A stretch of 64,000 nucleotides of DNA, taken from contig CAZUCC010000006.1 in the NCBI GenBank assembly GCA_964619065.1, positions 1-64,000 of the forward strand. Reading direction: 5' to 3'. This DNA comes from JANXUC01 sp964619065. GTDB lineage: Bacteria; Acidobacteriota; Terriglobia; Terriglobales; Acidobacteriaceae. A program made the position numbers and the translations under genes. Below, in pieces: positions 33,028 through 42,187 of this stretch (its first letter is position 1; each line of letters starts with the position of its first letter). The notes under the pieces were generated by a model. It was not told the DNA's origin, did not search any database, and saw only the letters and a list, made by a program, of their open reading frames with translations.

Positions 33028-34857
33028 ATGTCCAGTTTCCACAAAATTTCGCGAAGAAGGTTTTTCCAGTCGGCTGCGCTAGTTACTGCAAGCGGTATGA
33101 CTCCTGACTTATGGCTCCCTCAAGCGCTTGCGGCTGCACCAGCTGGTTCCCCGCTTCGACAGTTCGGCTATAGCGACGTGGTATTGACCAGTGACCTCCA
33201 CGAGAGGCAGCTTCAGGAAACTCATGCTGTGCTCATGGGACTAAGTGACGACAGCTTGCTAAAACCCTTGCGTCAGATGGTTGGACAAACCGCCCCAGGA
33301 GAAGATTTGGGTGGCTGGTACCACTACAATCCAGACTACAAATGGGGTGAAGATGAAGCGGGCTTTGCGCCCAGTGCGACGTTCGGACAATGGGTTTCGG
33401 CACTCGCACGCATGTATGCGATTACCGGATCGCAAGAGACGCGCGATAAAGTGCTGCGCTTAAATCGGTTGTATGCCAAAACAATTTCAGGCGACTTCTA
33501 CGTAAAGAATCGTTTTCCCGCCTACTGCTACGACAAGATCCTGTGCGGGCTCATGGATTCGCACGAGTTTGCTAGTGATCCCGACGCTTTCTCCATTCTC
33601 GAACACACGACCAATGCGGCGTTGCCACATTTACCGGGGAAGGCTATCGAGCACGGAAAAAGCTGGCGGCCGAATACGGATGAGACGTACACCTGGGACG
33701 AGTCCTACACCAACTCCGAGAATTTGTTTATTGCGTACCAGCGCGGAGCGGGGAAGCGCTACCGGGCGCTCGGTCTGCAATATCTCGACAACGAATATTT
33801 CGATCCCTTGAGCGAGGGCCGCAATGTGTTCGCAGGCCGGCATGCATACAGCTACGTCAATTCGCTGAGTTCCGCCATGCAAGCCTATTTGACGGTGGGT
33901 AGTGAGAAACACTTGCGAGCAGCTAAAAATGGATTTGAGATGCTGTCTCAGCAAAGCTTTGTTACGGGTGGTTGGGGACCGGATGAAACGCTTCGCGCGC
34001 CGGGCAGCGAAGACGTCTATGCCAGCCTCACGAATAGCCACAGCAGTTTTGAAACGCCCTGTGGCTCCTATGCCCACTTCAAACTGACGCGCTATCTGCT
34101 GCGCGTGACCCGTGATTCTAAGTACGGCGACAGCATGGAACGCATGATGTACAACACCATATTGGGTGCGAAACCGCTGCAAGCCGACGGCAGGACATTC
34201 TACTATTCCGATTACAACGTCAAAGGTCGTAAAGTGTACTCGGATCACCGTTGGGCATGCTGCTCCGGTACACATCCGCAGGTTGCGGCAGACTACCGGA
34301 TCAACACCTATTTCCGTGAACCACGAGGAATTTACATCAACCTATATATCCCGTCTACCGTGCGATGGACACAGGACAGCGCGAATATCGCGCTGACACA
34401 AAAAAGCATGTACCCGTTCGAAAGCGTGGTGCAATTCGAGGTGCAGACGTCGAAGGCAGCGGACTTTGCGATGAAGTTCCGCATTCCCGTGTGGGCGAAA
34501 GGAGCCTCGATTTCCGTGAATGGCAACCGGGCGCAAACACCCATAACTCCAGGAAGTTTTGCGTCCATTCATCGGACGTGGAAGGCTGGAGACCACGTTG
34601 AAGTGGATCTGCCAACAACGATGCGGCTTGAAGCGATTGATCCACGACACGCTCAAACGGTGGCGTTATTGTCTGGGCCGCTTGTGTTGTTTGCCCTCAC
34701 GGACGCACAGCCAGCGTTGACAAGCGCACAACTACTCGCCGCAAAGAAAACAGGTTCTCAGACGTGGGAAGTCGTAACTGGCAGCGGGTCGATGAAGATG
34801 GTGCCGTTTACCGTCATCACTGAGGAGCAGTATTCGACGTACTTGCGGGTTTCTTAG
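33028..34857 (+). CDS. GH127-type beta-L-arabinofuranosidase, Tat-exported
   Basis: The 609-residue protein belongs to the DUF1680/GH127 superfamily, whose characterised members release beta-L-arabinofuranose from plant glycoproteins or pectin side chains. It has a twin-arginine signal (ISRRRFFQSA at 7-16). The (alpha/alpha)6 barrel carries TGGWGPDE (Glu320, likely acid/base), FETPCG (Glu342, Cys345) and ACCSGTHP (Cys411, Cys412), which match the zinc ligands and the Cys nucleophile of the family. The E-x-x-C spacing is one residue longer than the E-x-C of the Bifidobacterium enzyme, so it may belong to a sister family. A C-terminal beta-sandwich follows. The MmcQ-like gene follows by 12 bp. 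Confidence 0.85.
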   Translation: MSSFHKISRRRFFQSAALVTASGMTPDLWLPQALAAAPAGSPLRQFGYSDVVLTSDLHERQLQETHAVLMGLSDDSLLKPLRQMVGQTAPGEDLGGWYHYNPDYKWGEDEAGFAPSATFGQWVSALARMYAITGSQETRDKVLRLNRLYAKTISGDFYVKNRFPAYCYDKILCGLMDSHEFASDPDAFSILEHTTNAALPHLPGKAIEHGKSWRPNTDETYTWDESYTNSENLFIAYQRGAGKRYRALGLQYLDNEYFDPLSEGRNVFAGRHAYSYVNSLSSAMQAYLTVGSEKHLRAAKNGFEMLSQQSFVTGGWGPDETLRAPGSEDVYASLTNSHSSFETPCGSYAHFKLTRYLLRVTRDSKYGDSMERMMYNTILGAKPLQADGRTFYYSDYNVKGRKVYSDHRWACCSGTHPQVAADYRINTYFREPRGIYINLYIPSTVRWTQDSANIALTQKSMYPFESVVQFEVQTSKAADFAMKFRIPVWAKGASISVNGNRAQTPITPGSFASIHRTWKAGDHVEVDLPTTMRLEAIDPRHAQTVALLSGPLVLFALTDAQPALTSAQLLAAKKTGSQTWEVVTGSGSMKMVPFTVITEEQYSTYLRVS

Positions 34858-34869
34858 CATTTCCTGAAA

Positions 34870-35316
34870 ATGATGGAAAAGGGGAACAAGTTTCGCTTGA
34901 AACGAGCAGCCAAACCCCAAGCGACGAAAGAACAGGATCTCGTTTCCAGCGAGGAACAAGTGTTGCGAGTTCGGCGAATCTGCGCTACTCTGCCGCAAAC
35001 TACTGAAAAACTCTCCCATGGCGAGCCCACGTTTTTCGTTAAGAAGAAAGTCTATGCCATGTTTTCTAACAATCACCACAATGATGGCCACGTTGCCGTG
35101 GTGATCCCCACACCGCCCGGCCTTCAGGCAACCCTGCTCAAGACTGAGCCGAAGAAATTCTACATGCCGCCCTATGTGGGTGGGCGCGGCTGGGTTGGTA
35201 TTGAGCTGGATCACATTAGCGACGAAGAGTTAGCATTTTATCTCTGCGAAGCTTGGCGGCTGATCGCGCCAAAGAGCGTGCAGACCGCGCTCTATGCGGG
35301 CGGAAGACGAACCTGA
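34870..35316 (+). CDS. MmcQ/YjbR family protein
   Basis: The 148-residue product has the YjbR/CyaY-like fold pattern: RRICATLPQTTEKLSHGEPTFFVKKKVYAMF, AVVIPTPPG, FYMPPYVGGRGWVGIELD and a C-terminal helix LAFYLCEAWRLIAPK. These proteins are called DNA-binding on thin evidence and have no firm role. The N-terminal 25 basic residues are an extension; Val or Met codons inside could be the true start. It is close behind the GH127 gene (12 bp), which may be only chance placement. Confidence 0.8.
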   Translation: MMEKGNKFRLKRAAKPQATKEQDLVSSEEQVLRVRRICATLPQTTEKLSHGEPTFFVKKKVYAMFSNNHHNDGHVAVVIPTPPGLQATLLKTEPKKFYMPPYVGGRGWVGIELDHISDEELAFYLCEAWRLIAPKSVQTALYAGGRRT

Positions 35317-35528
35317 AGCTCTTTTCACCTGCTGAAACGTTGAACGTTTGAGCTTCTGCAGTTCCGCTGCAATATCTTCTTGTGGTATTTTGGCTACGCC
35401 GCAGACGCCGACGGCCCTGTCACTAAGACCTGTAACAGGTACGGACGCTGGAGACGGCAGCGGAATTAATATGTTCCAGATCGGCGACAAACCGCAGGAG
35501 CGAAAGCCCAGTAGTCTGGATGTTCGGT

Positions 35529-35548
35529 GGCACGACTGAAGTCGTGCC
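35529..35548. repeat. REP-like palindrome (GGCACGACTGAAGTCGTGCC)
   Basis: A near-complete inverted repeat of eight or nine pairs with a two- or four-base loop lies about 60 bp before the start of the oxidoreductase gene. The motif with TGAAGTCGTGCC is of the kind scattered in acidobacterial genomes. No T-run follows, so a terminator role is unlikely. Confidence 0.55.
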
Positions 35549-35609
35549 CCTCCCAAGACCAGTTGTGAGATATTTTCCAGCAGTAAGCAGCACCCAAGGA
35601 GAGCGCCTC

Positions 35610-36962
35610 ATGAAAAGAAATCGTTTCTCGCGCCGTGAATTCTTACAAACGACCGCAGGAGCAGCGGGGGCAACGCTCGCCGCAACGTCCATTTTTTTGG
35701 ATCCAGAGCCGTTGTTCGCATCGCCGCAACTCGCTGCGGCGAGTGACCGCGTTCGTTTCGGAATTGTTGGCGTAGGCATGGAGGGCTCCGGCCTGCTCTC
35801 GACGGCGATCCAGCTTCCAGGCGTGGAGTGCGCAGCCGCGTGCGATCTCTACGATGGCCGCCACGAGCTGGCGCGGGAAATCGTCGGGAAGCCCATTCCG
35901 ACGACTCGGCGTTACAAGGAACTGCTCGACAACAAGGAGATTGATGCGATTGTCGTCGCGGTACCGGACCACTGGCACAAGCAGGTCGTGGTGGACGCAT
36001 TGGCTGCCGGCAAGGATGTGTACTGTGAGAAACCATTTTCCCATAGTCCCGCAGATGGTTTGGCGCTGGTCGATGCCGCCAAAAAGACAGATCGCATTGT
36101 GCAGGTTGGTGCACAGCGGACGAGTTCGGTGCTCTGTGCTAAAGCCAAAGAGCTTTACGACAATGGAGCTATTGGCGAGTTGAGCCTGGTGGAAGCGACT
36201 CTGGGCCGCAACGATCCCACAGGAGCGTGGGAATATCCACCACCCGCAGACTTGTCACCGGAAAATCTGGATTGGGATACCTGGCTCGGAACGGCGCCGA
36301 AAAAACCGTTTGACCCGTTGCTGTTTGCACGCTGGCGCTGCTGGAAGGAGTATGGAACAGGAGTCGCGGGCGATTTGCTCGTACACCTGATCAGCGGGAT
36401 GCAATGTGTTCTCGGCATCAATGAAATCCCCAAACGGGTGTCGGCGTTTGGTGGTATTTACCGATGGAAGGACGGGCGCAATACCCCCGATGTACATCCT
36501 GTCCTTTTCGAATACGCCAATGTTCCGGTCTATATGCGCTTAAGCTTGGGGACGGAATCCACGGAGGTCACGCGCTTCATGGGTTCGAAGGGGATTATCG
36601 AGCTCACAGAATTTGGTGTGAGCTTCACGCCGCAGGCAGGAATTGACCTCGGTCCCAGCTACTACTGTAATGCACTTCCCAGCCGCTTAAGGACTGTCTA
36701 TTTCAACCAGTGGCATGCGGAGCACGACCCCAAACCTGGACAAGAGCCTGCCCCTGAGAGCATCAGCTTTAGAGGGAACGACTATGACGACCTGCGTCCG
36801 CATCTTTGGAAATTCTTTGAGTCCGTGCGATCGCGTAAACCGGTGTTGCAGGATGCTGTGTTCGGCCACCACGCGGCCCTCGGATGCCACATGGCCAATG
36901 AGTCTTACTACCGGAAGAAGCCAGTGTATTGGGATGCGACCTCACTCAGTATCAAGTCCTAG
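35610..36962 (+). CDS. Tat-exported Gfo/Idh/MocA family oxidoreductase
   Basis: I place the start at ATG 35610 with AAGGAG eight bases upstream; the frame is open further upstream without a start signal. The 450-residue product has a twin-arginine signal (FSRREFLQTT at 6-15), a Rossmann nucleotide fold (VRFGIVGVGMEGSG at 48-61) and the catalytic EKP at 140-142. The substrate domain contains CWKEYGTGVAGDLLVHLI. Members of this subfamily oxidise sugar or inositol hydroxyls, many at C3. The next gene (66 bp downstream) is a DUF1080 hydrolase, a pairing seen in routes that oxidise a glycoside to a 3-keto form and then cleave it. Confidence 0.85.
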   Translation: MKRNRFSRREFLQTTAGAAGATLAATSIFLDPEPLFASPQLAAASDRVRFGIVGVGMEGSGLLSTAIQLPGVECAAACDLYDGRHELAREIVGKPIPTTRRYKELLDNKEIDAIVVAVPDHWHKQVVVDALAAGKDVYCEKPFSHSPADGLALVDAAKKTDRIVQVGAQRTSSVLCAKAKELYDNGAIGELSLVEATLGRNDPTGAWEYPPPADLSPENLDWDTWLGTAPKKPFDPLLFARWRCWKEYGTGVAGDLLVHLISGMQCVLGINEIPKRVSAFGGIYRWKDGRNTPDVHPVLFEYANVPVYMRLSLGTESTEVTRFMGSKGIIELTEFGVSFTPQAGIDLGPSYYCNALPSRLRTVYFNQWHAEHDPKPGQEPAPESISFRGNDYDDLRPHLWKFFESVRSRKPVLQDAVFGHHAALGCHMANESYYRKKPVYWDATSLSIKS

Positions 36963-37028
36963 GGCTTGATCGGTTTCTGCAACGAAACGTTTGAAACAGG
37001 CCCTAACGGAAGGAACTTAGAGTTCTAT

Positions 37029-38000
37029 ATGAGATGTCGGCTAAATGTGTGCGCAGTTGTAATGTTGACTCTGCTGCTCACTATAGGCGCGTCTTCGGAG
37101 GGCAAGAAATCTTCGGATCCAACTCCATCAGGCAAGGCTTTTCTGGGACGTTGGGACTTGACGCTGAAAGCTCCGGACCGGGAGTATCCCTCGTGGTTGG
37201 AGATAACCCAAGACAATGGGCAGCTTAAAGCACGCATGGTGAGCCGCTGGGGACACGCCCGGATGCTCCCGAAGGTTGATCTGTCGAGTGGCCACCTCAC
37301 GTTTGTTTCTCCGAAGGAGGAGGAAGACCGGAAGGACGACATGGTTTTTGAGGGGCAACTTGTCGGTAAGAATCTAGTCGGAACTACTACCGGACAAGAT
37401 GGAACTCCCTGGAAATGGACGGGCGAAAGGGCGCCATCGCTGAAGAAAGCAGGCACACCGAAGTGGGGGAAGTCAGTTCAGCTCTTCAACGGCAAGGACC
37501 TGACCGGATGGAAGATGAGTGACCCAAGCTCGAAGGTGGTGTGGACAGTTCAGGACGGGACACTGGTAAGTCCCGGGCATGGTCCTGAGATTCTCACTGA
37601 GGCCAAGTTTGAAGATTTCAGATTACACATCGAATTCAATTGTGCGCCAAAGTCCAACAGCGGTATCTATTTGCGAGGCCGCTACGAGCTTCAAGTGGAA
37701 GACGACCCGGAACCAGAAGCGCCGAGTCAACGCACGGGTGGGATCTATGGTTTCCTGGCCCCATCGCCGGAACCGCCACGTAAGCCTGGAGAATGGCAGA
37801 CCTACGACATTACGCTCATCGGACGAATGGTGACCGTTGTATTGAATGGTGTGACGATTATCGACAACCAGGAAATTCCCGGTATCACGGGTGGCGCACT
37901 GGATAGTCACGAAGAACTGCCTGCGCCAATCTACCTGCAGGGCAGTGAGGACGGGCACGTCGCGTACCGGAATATCGTTCTTACGCCAGCTACGAAATAG
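37029..38000 (+). CDS. DUF1080 (3-keto-disaccharide hydrolase) protein
   Basis: ATG 37029 gives a 323-residue product with a signal peptide (cleavage near ASS-EGK). Residues about 35-125 form a small beta domain (FLGRWDLTLKAPDREYPSW). The rest is the DUF1080/PF06439 jelly roll: SVQLFNGKDLTGWKM, FRLHIEFNCAPKSNSGIYLRG, YELQVEDDPEPE, GEWQTYDITLIG and TVVLNGVTIIDN. Recent members hydrolyse 3-keto-glycosides. It follows the Tat-exported oxidoreductase, so the pair probably forms a periplasmic oxidise-then-cleave route. The stop is 20 bp from the convergent GH3 gene. Confidence 0.85.
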   Translation: MRCRLNVCAVVMLTLLLTIGASSEGKKSSDPTPSGKAFLGRWDLTLKAPDREYPSWLEITQDNGQLKARMVSRWGHARMLPKVDLSSGHLTFVSPKEEEDRKDDMVFEGQLVGKNLVGTTTGQDGTPWKWTGERAPSLKKAGTPKWGKSVQLFNGKDLTGWKMSDPSSKVVWTVQDGTLVSPGHGPEILTEAKFEDFRLHIEFNCAPKSNSGIYLRGRYELQVEDDPEPEAPSQRTGGIYGFLAPSPEPPRKPGEWQTYDITLIGRMVTVVLNGVTIIDNQEIPGITGGALDSHEELPAPIYLQGSEDGHVAYRNIVLTPATK

Positions 38001-38020
38001 CGTAGGGCATCCATGTTATC

Positions 38021-40516
38021 TCAGTGAGCTAGTGTGAACGTACTCCGTAGCTGGATGTTGTCGGACGAGCCGCCAACCGAGATTGTGAAATCACCGGGTT
38101 CCGCGCTCCAGTCTTTTTTCTTCACGTCATAAAACGAGAAGGCCCGCCGGTCGAGAGTAAGAGCGACGTGCCGGGTCTCGCCCGGCTTCAGGTTGACTCT
38201 CGCGAAGCCTTTCAGTTCTTTTGCTGGCCTGGGAACACTGGCATGAGAGTCGCCTACGTAGAGTTCTGCGACTTCCGCTCCCTCGTGATTTCCGGCGTTC
38301 CGCAGGTCGAACGAGACTGTGACAGATTGGCCCAAATTCCCGGAAGAAGGTGTGACCGACAAGTTGCTGTAAGTGAAAGTTGTGTAGGAGAGTCCAAAGC
38401 CAAAGGGGAACAACGGCTTGGTGCTGGAGCGATCAAAGTGACGATAGCCTAGAAATACACCTTCCGAGTATTTGACCCGTTTCTCGCCTTGCGCAGGATA
38501 GTAGCTGGAGTACGTGGCATTGTCTTCCCAACGGCGCTCGAGCGAAACTGGAAGCTTGCCCGAAGGGGAGTACTCGCCAAAAAGGAGTTGCGCTAAAGCG
38601 GTTCCACCTTCCTGTCCGGGATACCAGGCGTGTATGAGACCGGCAACGCTATCGAACCACGGGTTCATGTCGACATTGCCACCCGCAGTGAGAACGACAA
38701 TCGTGTTCTTGTTCACGCCGGCAATTTCGCGGATGAGATCGTCCTGGCCGCTGGGTAGTGCGAAAGTACGATCAGCGCCTTCGCCTTCCAGGGCGGGATC
38801 AAATCCGACGCAAACAATCGCCACATCCGCTTTTGCCGCGAGAGCCTTGATTTGTGGACTGATCGGCGCACCAGGTGAAATCACGCCAAAGCCAACCGCT
38901 GCGCCACCAGTAGACTCAAAGTATTCGAAGCGAATTGCATAGATGTGGCCTGCTTCGAGATGTTTGGTATATGTGTCCAACGTCTCCGCATGCGTCAGCC
39001 AATCGTCGATGACGCGCTGATTGTCCACATACAGCCGAACGCCGTCATCCGCCGAGGTCATAAACTTGTAGTCCCCGGACTTCTTGGGGATGAAGAAGCC
39101 AGTCCAGCGAACCGAAAAATGATCGACGGGTTGATTGTCGGCGAAACTGGCGTCGCCCCATTTGAAATGTACTTGCTTGTCCGTGCGGACCAGAATGGGC
39201 GCACCCTGCAACCCCTCATTGTTGAAATACTCCCCCTTCAGACCGCTGGCACCGTTTTGAGCCGCAGTGACAAATTCGGTATTTTCGAAAGTCTCGTCGA
39301 GAGGGGGTGTGTCCTCAACGTGGAGCACCTTAACCTGTGGTCCCAGGTAGTTGCTGATGCCTTCGAGAAAACTGACCGCATTATAGGGCTTAGTGAGCGA
39401 ACTGCCCCCGCCGCCGATCACCGCTGGGAAAGCGCTGGGACCTAGGACCGCCACGGTTTTTATTTTTTGCTTGTTCAGTGGAAGCAATTCGCCAGAATTT
39501 TTGAGCAGGACCATGCCACTACGGGCTTCTTCCAGTGCCACCTCACGGGCTTCCTGGCTGTAAAGCGGTAGATCGGAGTTGGTTTGCTCTCTGTCAAAGA
39601 ATCCAAACTGAATCGCCTTGCGAAGAATTCTTCTTACCTTGTCGTCAATGGTAGCCACCGAAACTTTTCCCGCCTGAATAGCGGGGACCAGAGTTGCCCG
39701 GTTCATGAATGCTGCGGAAGGCATCTCCAAGTCGAGACCGCCATTGGCGACGCCAATTGCATCGTGAGCCGCGCCCCAATCGGACATGAGGATTCCGTCA
39801 AATCCCCATTCTTTTTTTAGAATTTCATTGTTGAGATGATTATTCTGCGTCGTGTGAATACCATTCAACAGATTGTAGGAATTCATGACGGCCCCCACTT
39901 TGGCTTCTCGCACCGAAGCTTCGAAAGCGGGAAGGTAGATTTCCCGGAGGGTCCTCTCGTCAATGTCTGAACTAATGTTGTCGCGGTCGAATTCCTGGTT
40001 GTTGCCGGCAAAGTGCTTGGCTGTGGCTATGACTTGCTGTCCTTGAATTCCTTCGATCAATGAGACGGCAACTCGGGACGCCAGAAAAGGGTCCTCCCCA
40101 AAGTATTCGAAATTGCGGCCACACATCGGTGCGCGATAGATGTTCATTCCCGGCGCTAAGATGAAATGCACACCGCGCGCGCGGGCATCCTTACCCATCG
40201 CAGTACCAACTTTCAGGGCGAGTTCAGGGTCCCAAGAAGCGGCCAGAGCGATCCCGGCGGGATACGCTGCTGTCGGCCCGTAGTCATGAACTCCGAGAGG
40301 GCCGTCCGACATTCTCAGCGATGGAATCCCAAGGCGGGGAATCGGCCGCGTATAAAAATCATCGATGCCGCCGATGATGGTGATTTTTTCCTCCAGCGTC
40401 ATCTGGCTGAGAATCGAGTCGGTCCGCTTCTCGATATCTGCAGGAGAGGCTTGGGCTCGACTGAACTGAGCAAAAACCAGCAAAACGATAACGGTTGCGA
40501 AGCTCTTCTTGGTCAT
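38021..40516 (-). CDS. GH3 beta-glucosidase with PA14 and fibronectin-like domains
   Basis: I start it at ATG 40516, which places a Sec signal (cleavage near AQASP) at the N terminus. The 831-residue enzyme has the GH3 TIM barrel with KHFAGNN (168-173) and nucleophile Asp246 (ILMSDWGAAHD). A PA14 sugar-binding domain (GLKGEYFNNEGL, FMTSADDGVRLYVDNQ) is inserted in the second (alpha/beta)6 domain near residues 400-540. A C-terminal fibronectin-III-like domain ends the protein (LKPGETRHVALTLD). This organisation is typical of large bacterial beta-glucosidases and beta-xylosidases. Probable role is cleaving terminal beta-linked glucose or xylose from oligomers. It lies 20 bp after the GH30 gene in one operon. 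Confidence 0.9.
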   Translation of the reverse strand: MTKKSFATVIVLLVFAQFSRAQASPADIEKRTDSILSQMTLEEKITIIGGIDDFYTRPIPRLGIPSLRMSDGPLGVHDYGPTAAYPAGIALAASWDPELALKVGTAMGKDARARGVHFILAPGMNIYRAPMCGRNFEYFGEDPFLASRVAVSLIEGIQGQQVIATAKHFAGNNQEFDRDNISSDIDERTLREIYLPAFEASVREAKVGAVMNSYNLLNGIHTTQNNHLNNEILKKEWGFDGILMSDWGAAHDAIGVANGGLDLEMPSAAFMNRATLVPAIQAGKVSVATIDDKVRRILRKAIQFGFFDREQTNSDLPLYSQEAREVALEEARSGMVLLKNSGELLPLNKQKIKTVAVLGPSAFPAVIGGGGSSLTKPYNAVSFLEGISNYLGPQVKVLHVEDTPPLDETFENTEFVTAAQNGASGLKGEYFNNEGLQGAPILVRTDKQVHFKWGDASFADNQPVDHFSVRWTGFFIPKKSGDYKFMTSADDGVRLYVDNQRVIDDWLTHAETLDTYTKHLEAGHIYAIRFEYFESTGGAAVGFGVISPGAPISPQIKALAAKADVAIVCVGFDPALEGEGADRTFALPSGQDDLIREIAGVNKNTIVVLTAGGNVDMNPWFDSVAGLIHAWYPGQEGGTALAQLLFGEYSPSGKLPVSLERRWEDNATYSSYYPAQGEKRVKYSEGVFLGYRHFDRSSTKPLFPFGFGLSYTTFTYSNLSVTPSSGNLGQSVTVSFDLRNAGNHEGAEVAELYVGDSHASVPRPAKELKGFARVNLKPGETRHVALTLDRRAFSFYDVKKKDWSAEPGDFTISVGGSSDNIQLRSTFTLAH

Positions 40517-40536
40517 AATTGTTGAACCGTCCACAA

Positions 40537-41964
40537 TCAGGCCCACACCAGTGTGGTCACTGAATCTTTCTTTAAATTCACATCCGCCAGCATTCCGCTC
40601 ATCTGCAGAGTTACGGTTCGGTCGGCGGCAGAATTGCTTACCACCAGGACCTGTTGTCCGTTTGGATTCTTCACAGCGACGTGATCTAAATCTTGTAGCG
40701 TACTTTGCGAATCAAACCGGTATGCCCCCCGGCGAATGAAGCGGGAGAATTGGGCAAGAGCCCAGTATTGGCCGCTGCGCATGATCTCTTTTGTTTGCGA
40801 ATGAATCGTGACAACGCCACCGCACGGAAAGGGTCCGATGTTTGGCCGGCCCATCTCGTCGAGCGCGAGATTCCAAGCGGTAATCGATTCGCACCAGTTG
40901 CGGAGGGCCGCGGTAAAAATCTGTCCCCAGTTCGTCCAGTCGGTGAGATAGTCTGGCTTCGTGTAGTCGGGGCCACCCTCGGTCCAGTGCATAGCGACCT
41001 CAGGATAAGCATCATGAACTTTGCTCATGGCTTCCGGCGTGCCGACGTATCCGTGCCATGCGACATCCTTGCAGTATTCGCGTAGCTCGGGATCGTCCAG
41101 TTCGCAGGTCGCACGTCCCCAAAGGTTGTAATTGTGGTCAAGGATCCAGATTTTCGTCGCGAGACTGTTTTGCCGAAGCAACGGGCCAAGTAACTTTACA
41201 AACTCAATTTCATATTCCTGCGCCCAAATACACGCTGGCATTCGGCCGTCCTGGTCGGTGTCGACTTCATTTTGCGGAGTGACGGCTTGTATGGGCACGC
41301 CTTCGGCGGCGTAGGCTTGCAGGAATTTCAGAAAATATTGTGAATAGACTGGCAAATATCTTCGCCGCATGGCTCCTCCCAACATTGACCCGCCAGATTT
41401 CATCCAGCCGGGAGGGCTCCAAGGGGAAGAGAAAAGAAATAGCTCCGGGTTCTGTTTTCGAGCTTGCAGCAATATGGGGAGAATGTATTTCCGGTCGTGA
41501 TCGATGGAGAAGCGGCTTAAATCTGGATCGGGGTCGCCTTCGTCGTAGCTGTAAACTCTTGTCGAATAGTCACTGGCTCCCATGCAAGTGCGGCATACAT
41601 TCAGGCCCATCGCCGAGGGGTGGAACATTTCATGGAACAGTTGCTCCCGCGCCGGGTCAGTGAGTTGGTTGAACATGTAGCAGGCCGCATCAGTGAAAGC
41701 TGCACCGAAACCCAGCACGGTCTGAAATTTCTTGCTGGGGGTTAGGATGATTCTTGGCTCTGAAGGCGTGCCTGGCCGCCAGGAAATTCCCTGGGTTTGA
41801 GCGCAGCGCAGCTGTGGATCAGTGACCCACACGTCAATTTTGCTTGCGGGCTCTGCGGGCGGCGTTCCATTGGAGGAAGCTGCGACCACCTTTGCCGTCG
41901 CGGCAGCGACAAGCGCGGCAGCCGATAATTTGATAAAACTTCGGCGACTTGATTCGTTTGACAT
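40537..41964 (-). CDS. GH30 glucosylceramidase-like glycosidase, Tat-exported
   Basis: The start at ATG 41964 puts a twin-arginine signal (SSRRSFIKLS at 5-14) at the N terminus; the frame runs on upstream without reason. The 475-residue product shows GH30 features: QTVLGFGAAFTDA (81-93), the acid/base Glu233 (AVTPQNEVD) and the nucleophile Glu329 (MHWTEGGPDY). A C-terminal beta-sandwich ends near VSNSAADRTVTLQ. GH30 enzymes of this type cleave beta-glucosyl or beta-1,6-glucosyl links (glucosylceramidase or endo-beta-1,6-glucanase activity). With GH3 downstream and GH16 divergent, it fits degradation of mixed or fungal beta-glucans. Confidence 0.9.
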   Translation of the reverse strand: MSNESSRRSFIKLSAAALVAAATAKVVAASSNGTPPAEPASKIDVWVTDPQLRCAQTQGISWRPGTPSEPRIILTPSKKFQTVLGFGAAFTDAACYMFNQLTDPAREQLFHEMFHPSAMGLNVCRTCMGASDYSTRVYSYDEGDPDPDLSRFSIDHDRKYILPILLQARKQNPELFLFSSPWSPPGWMKSGGSMLGGAMRRRYLPVYSQYFLKFLQAYAAEGVPIQAVTPQNEVDTDQDGRMPACIWAQEYEIEFVKLLGPLLRQNSLATKIWILDHNYNLWGRATCELDDPELREYCKDVAWHGYVGTPEAMSKVHDAYPEVAMHWTEGGPDYTKPDYLTDWTNWGQIFTAALRNWCESITAWNLALDEMGRPNIGPFPCGGVVTIHSQTKEIMRSGQYWALAQFSRFIRRGAYRFDSQSTLQDLDHVAVKNPNGQQVLVVSNSAADRTVTLQMSGMLADVNLKKDSVTTLVWA

Positions 41965-42187
41965 TGTTTTCTCGCTAAGAACCGATAACCTTTCGGTGAA
42001 TATATCATCCGTGTGCAAGCGGTCATCGCACCTGCCGTGAAGTTCTGGTTTTTGAGGGCAACGGAGAGACAGTGAATTCCTTGAAGACATTCGCAGAAAC
42101 TGCGAGCGCTGGAACACAAGAACGCTCGCCAGAATTAGCATGGATGTGCTTGAATGTGAAGCAATTCCAGGTTGAAAGGAGATTCCT

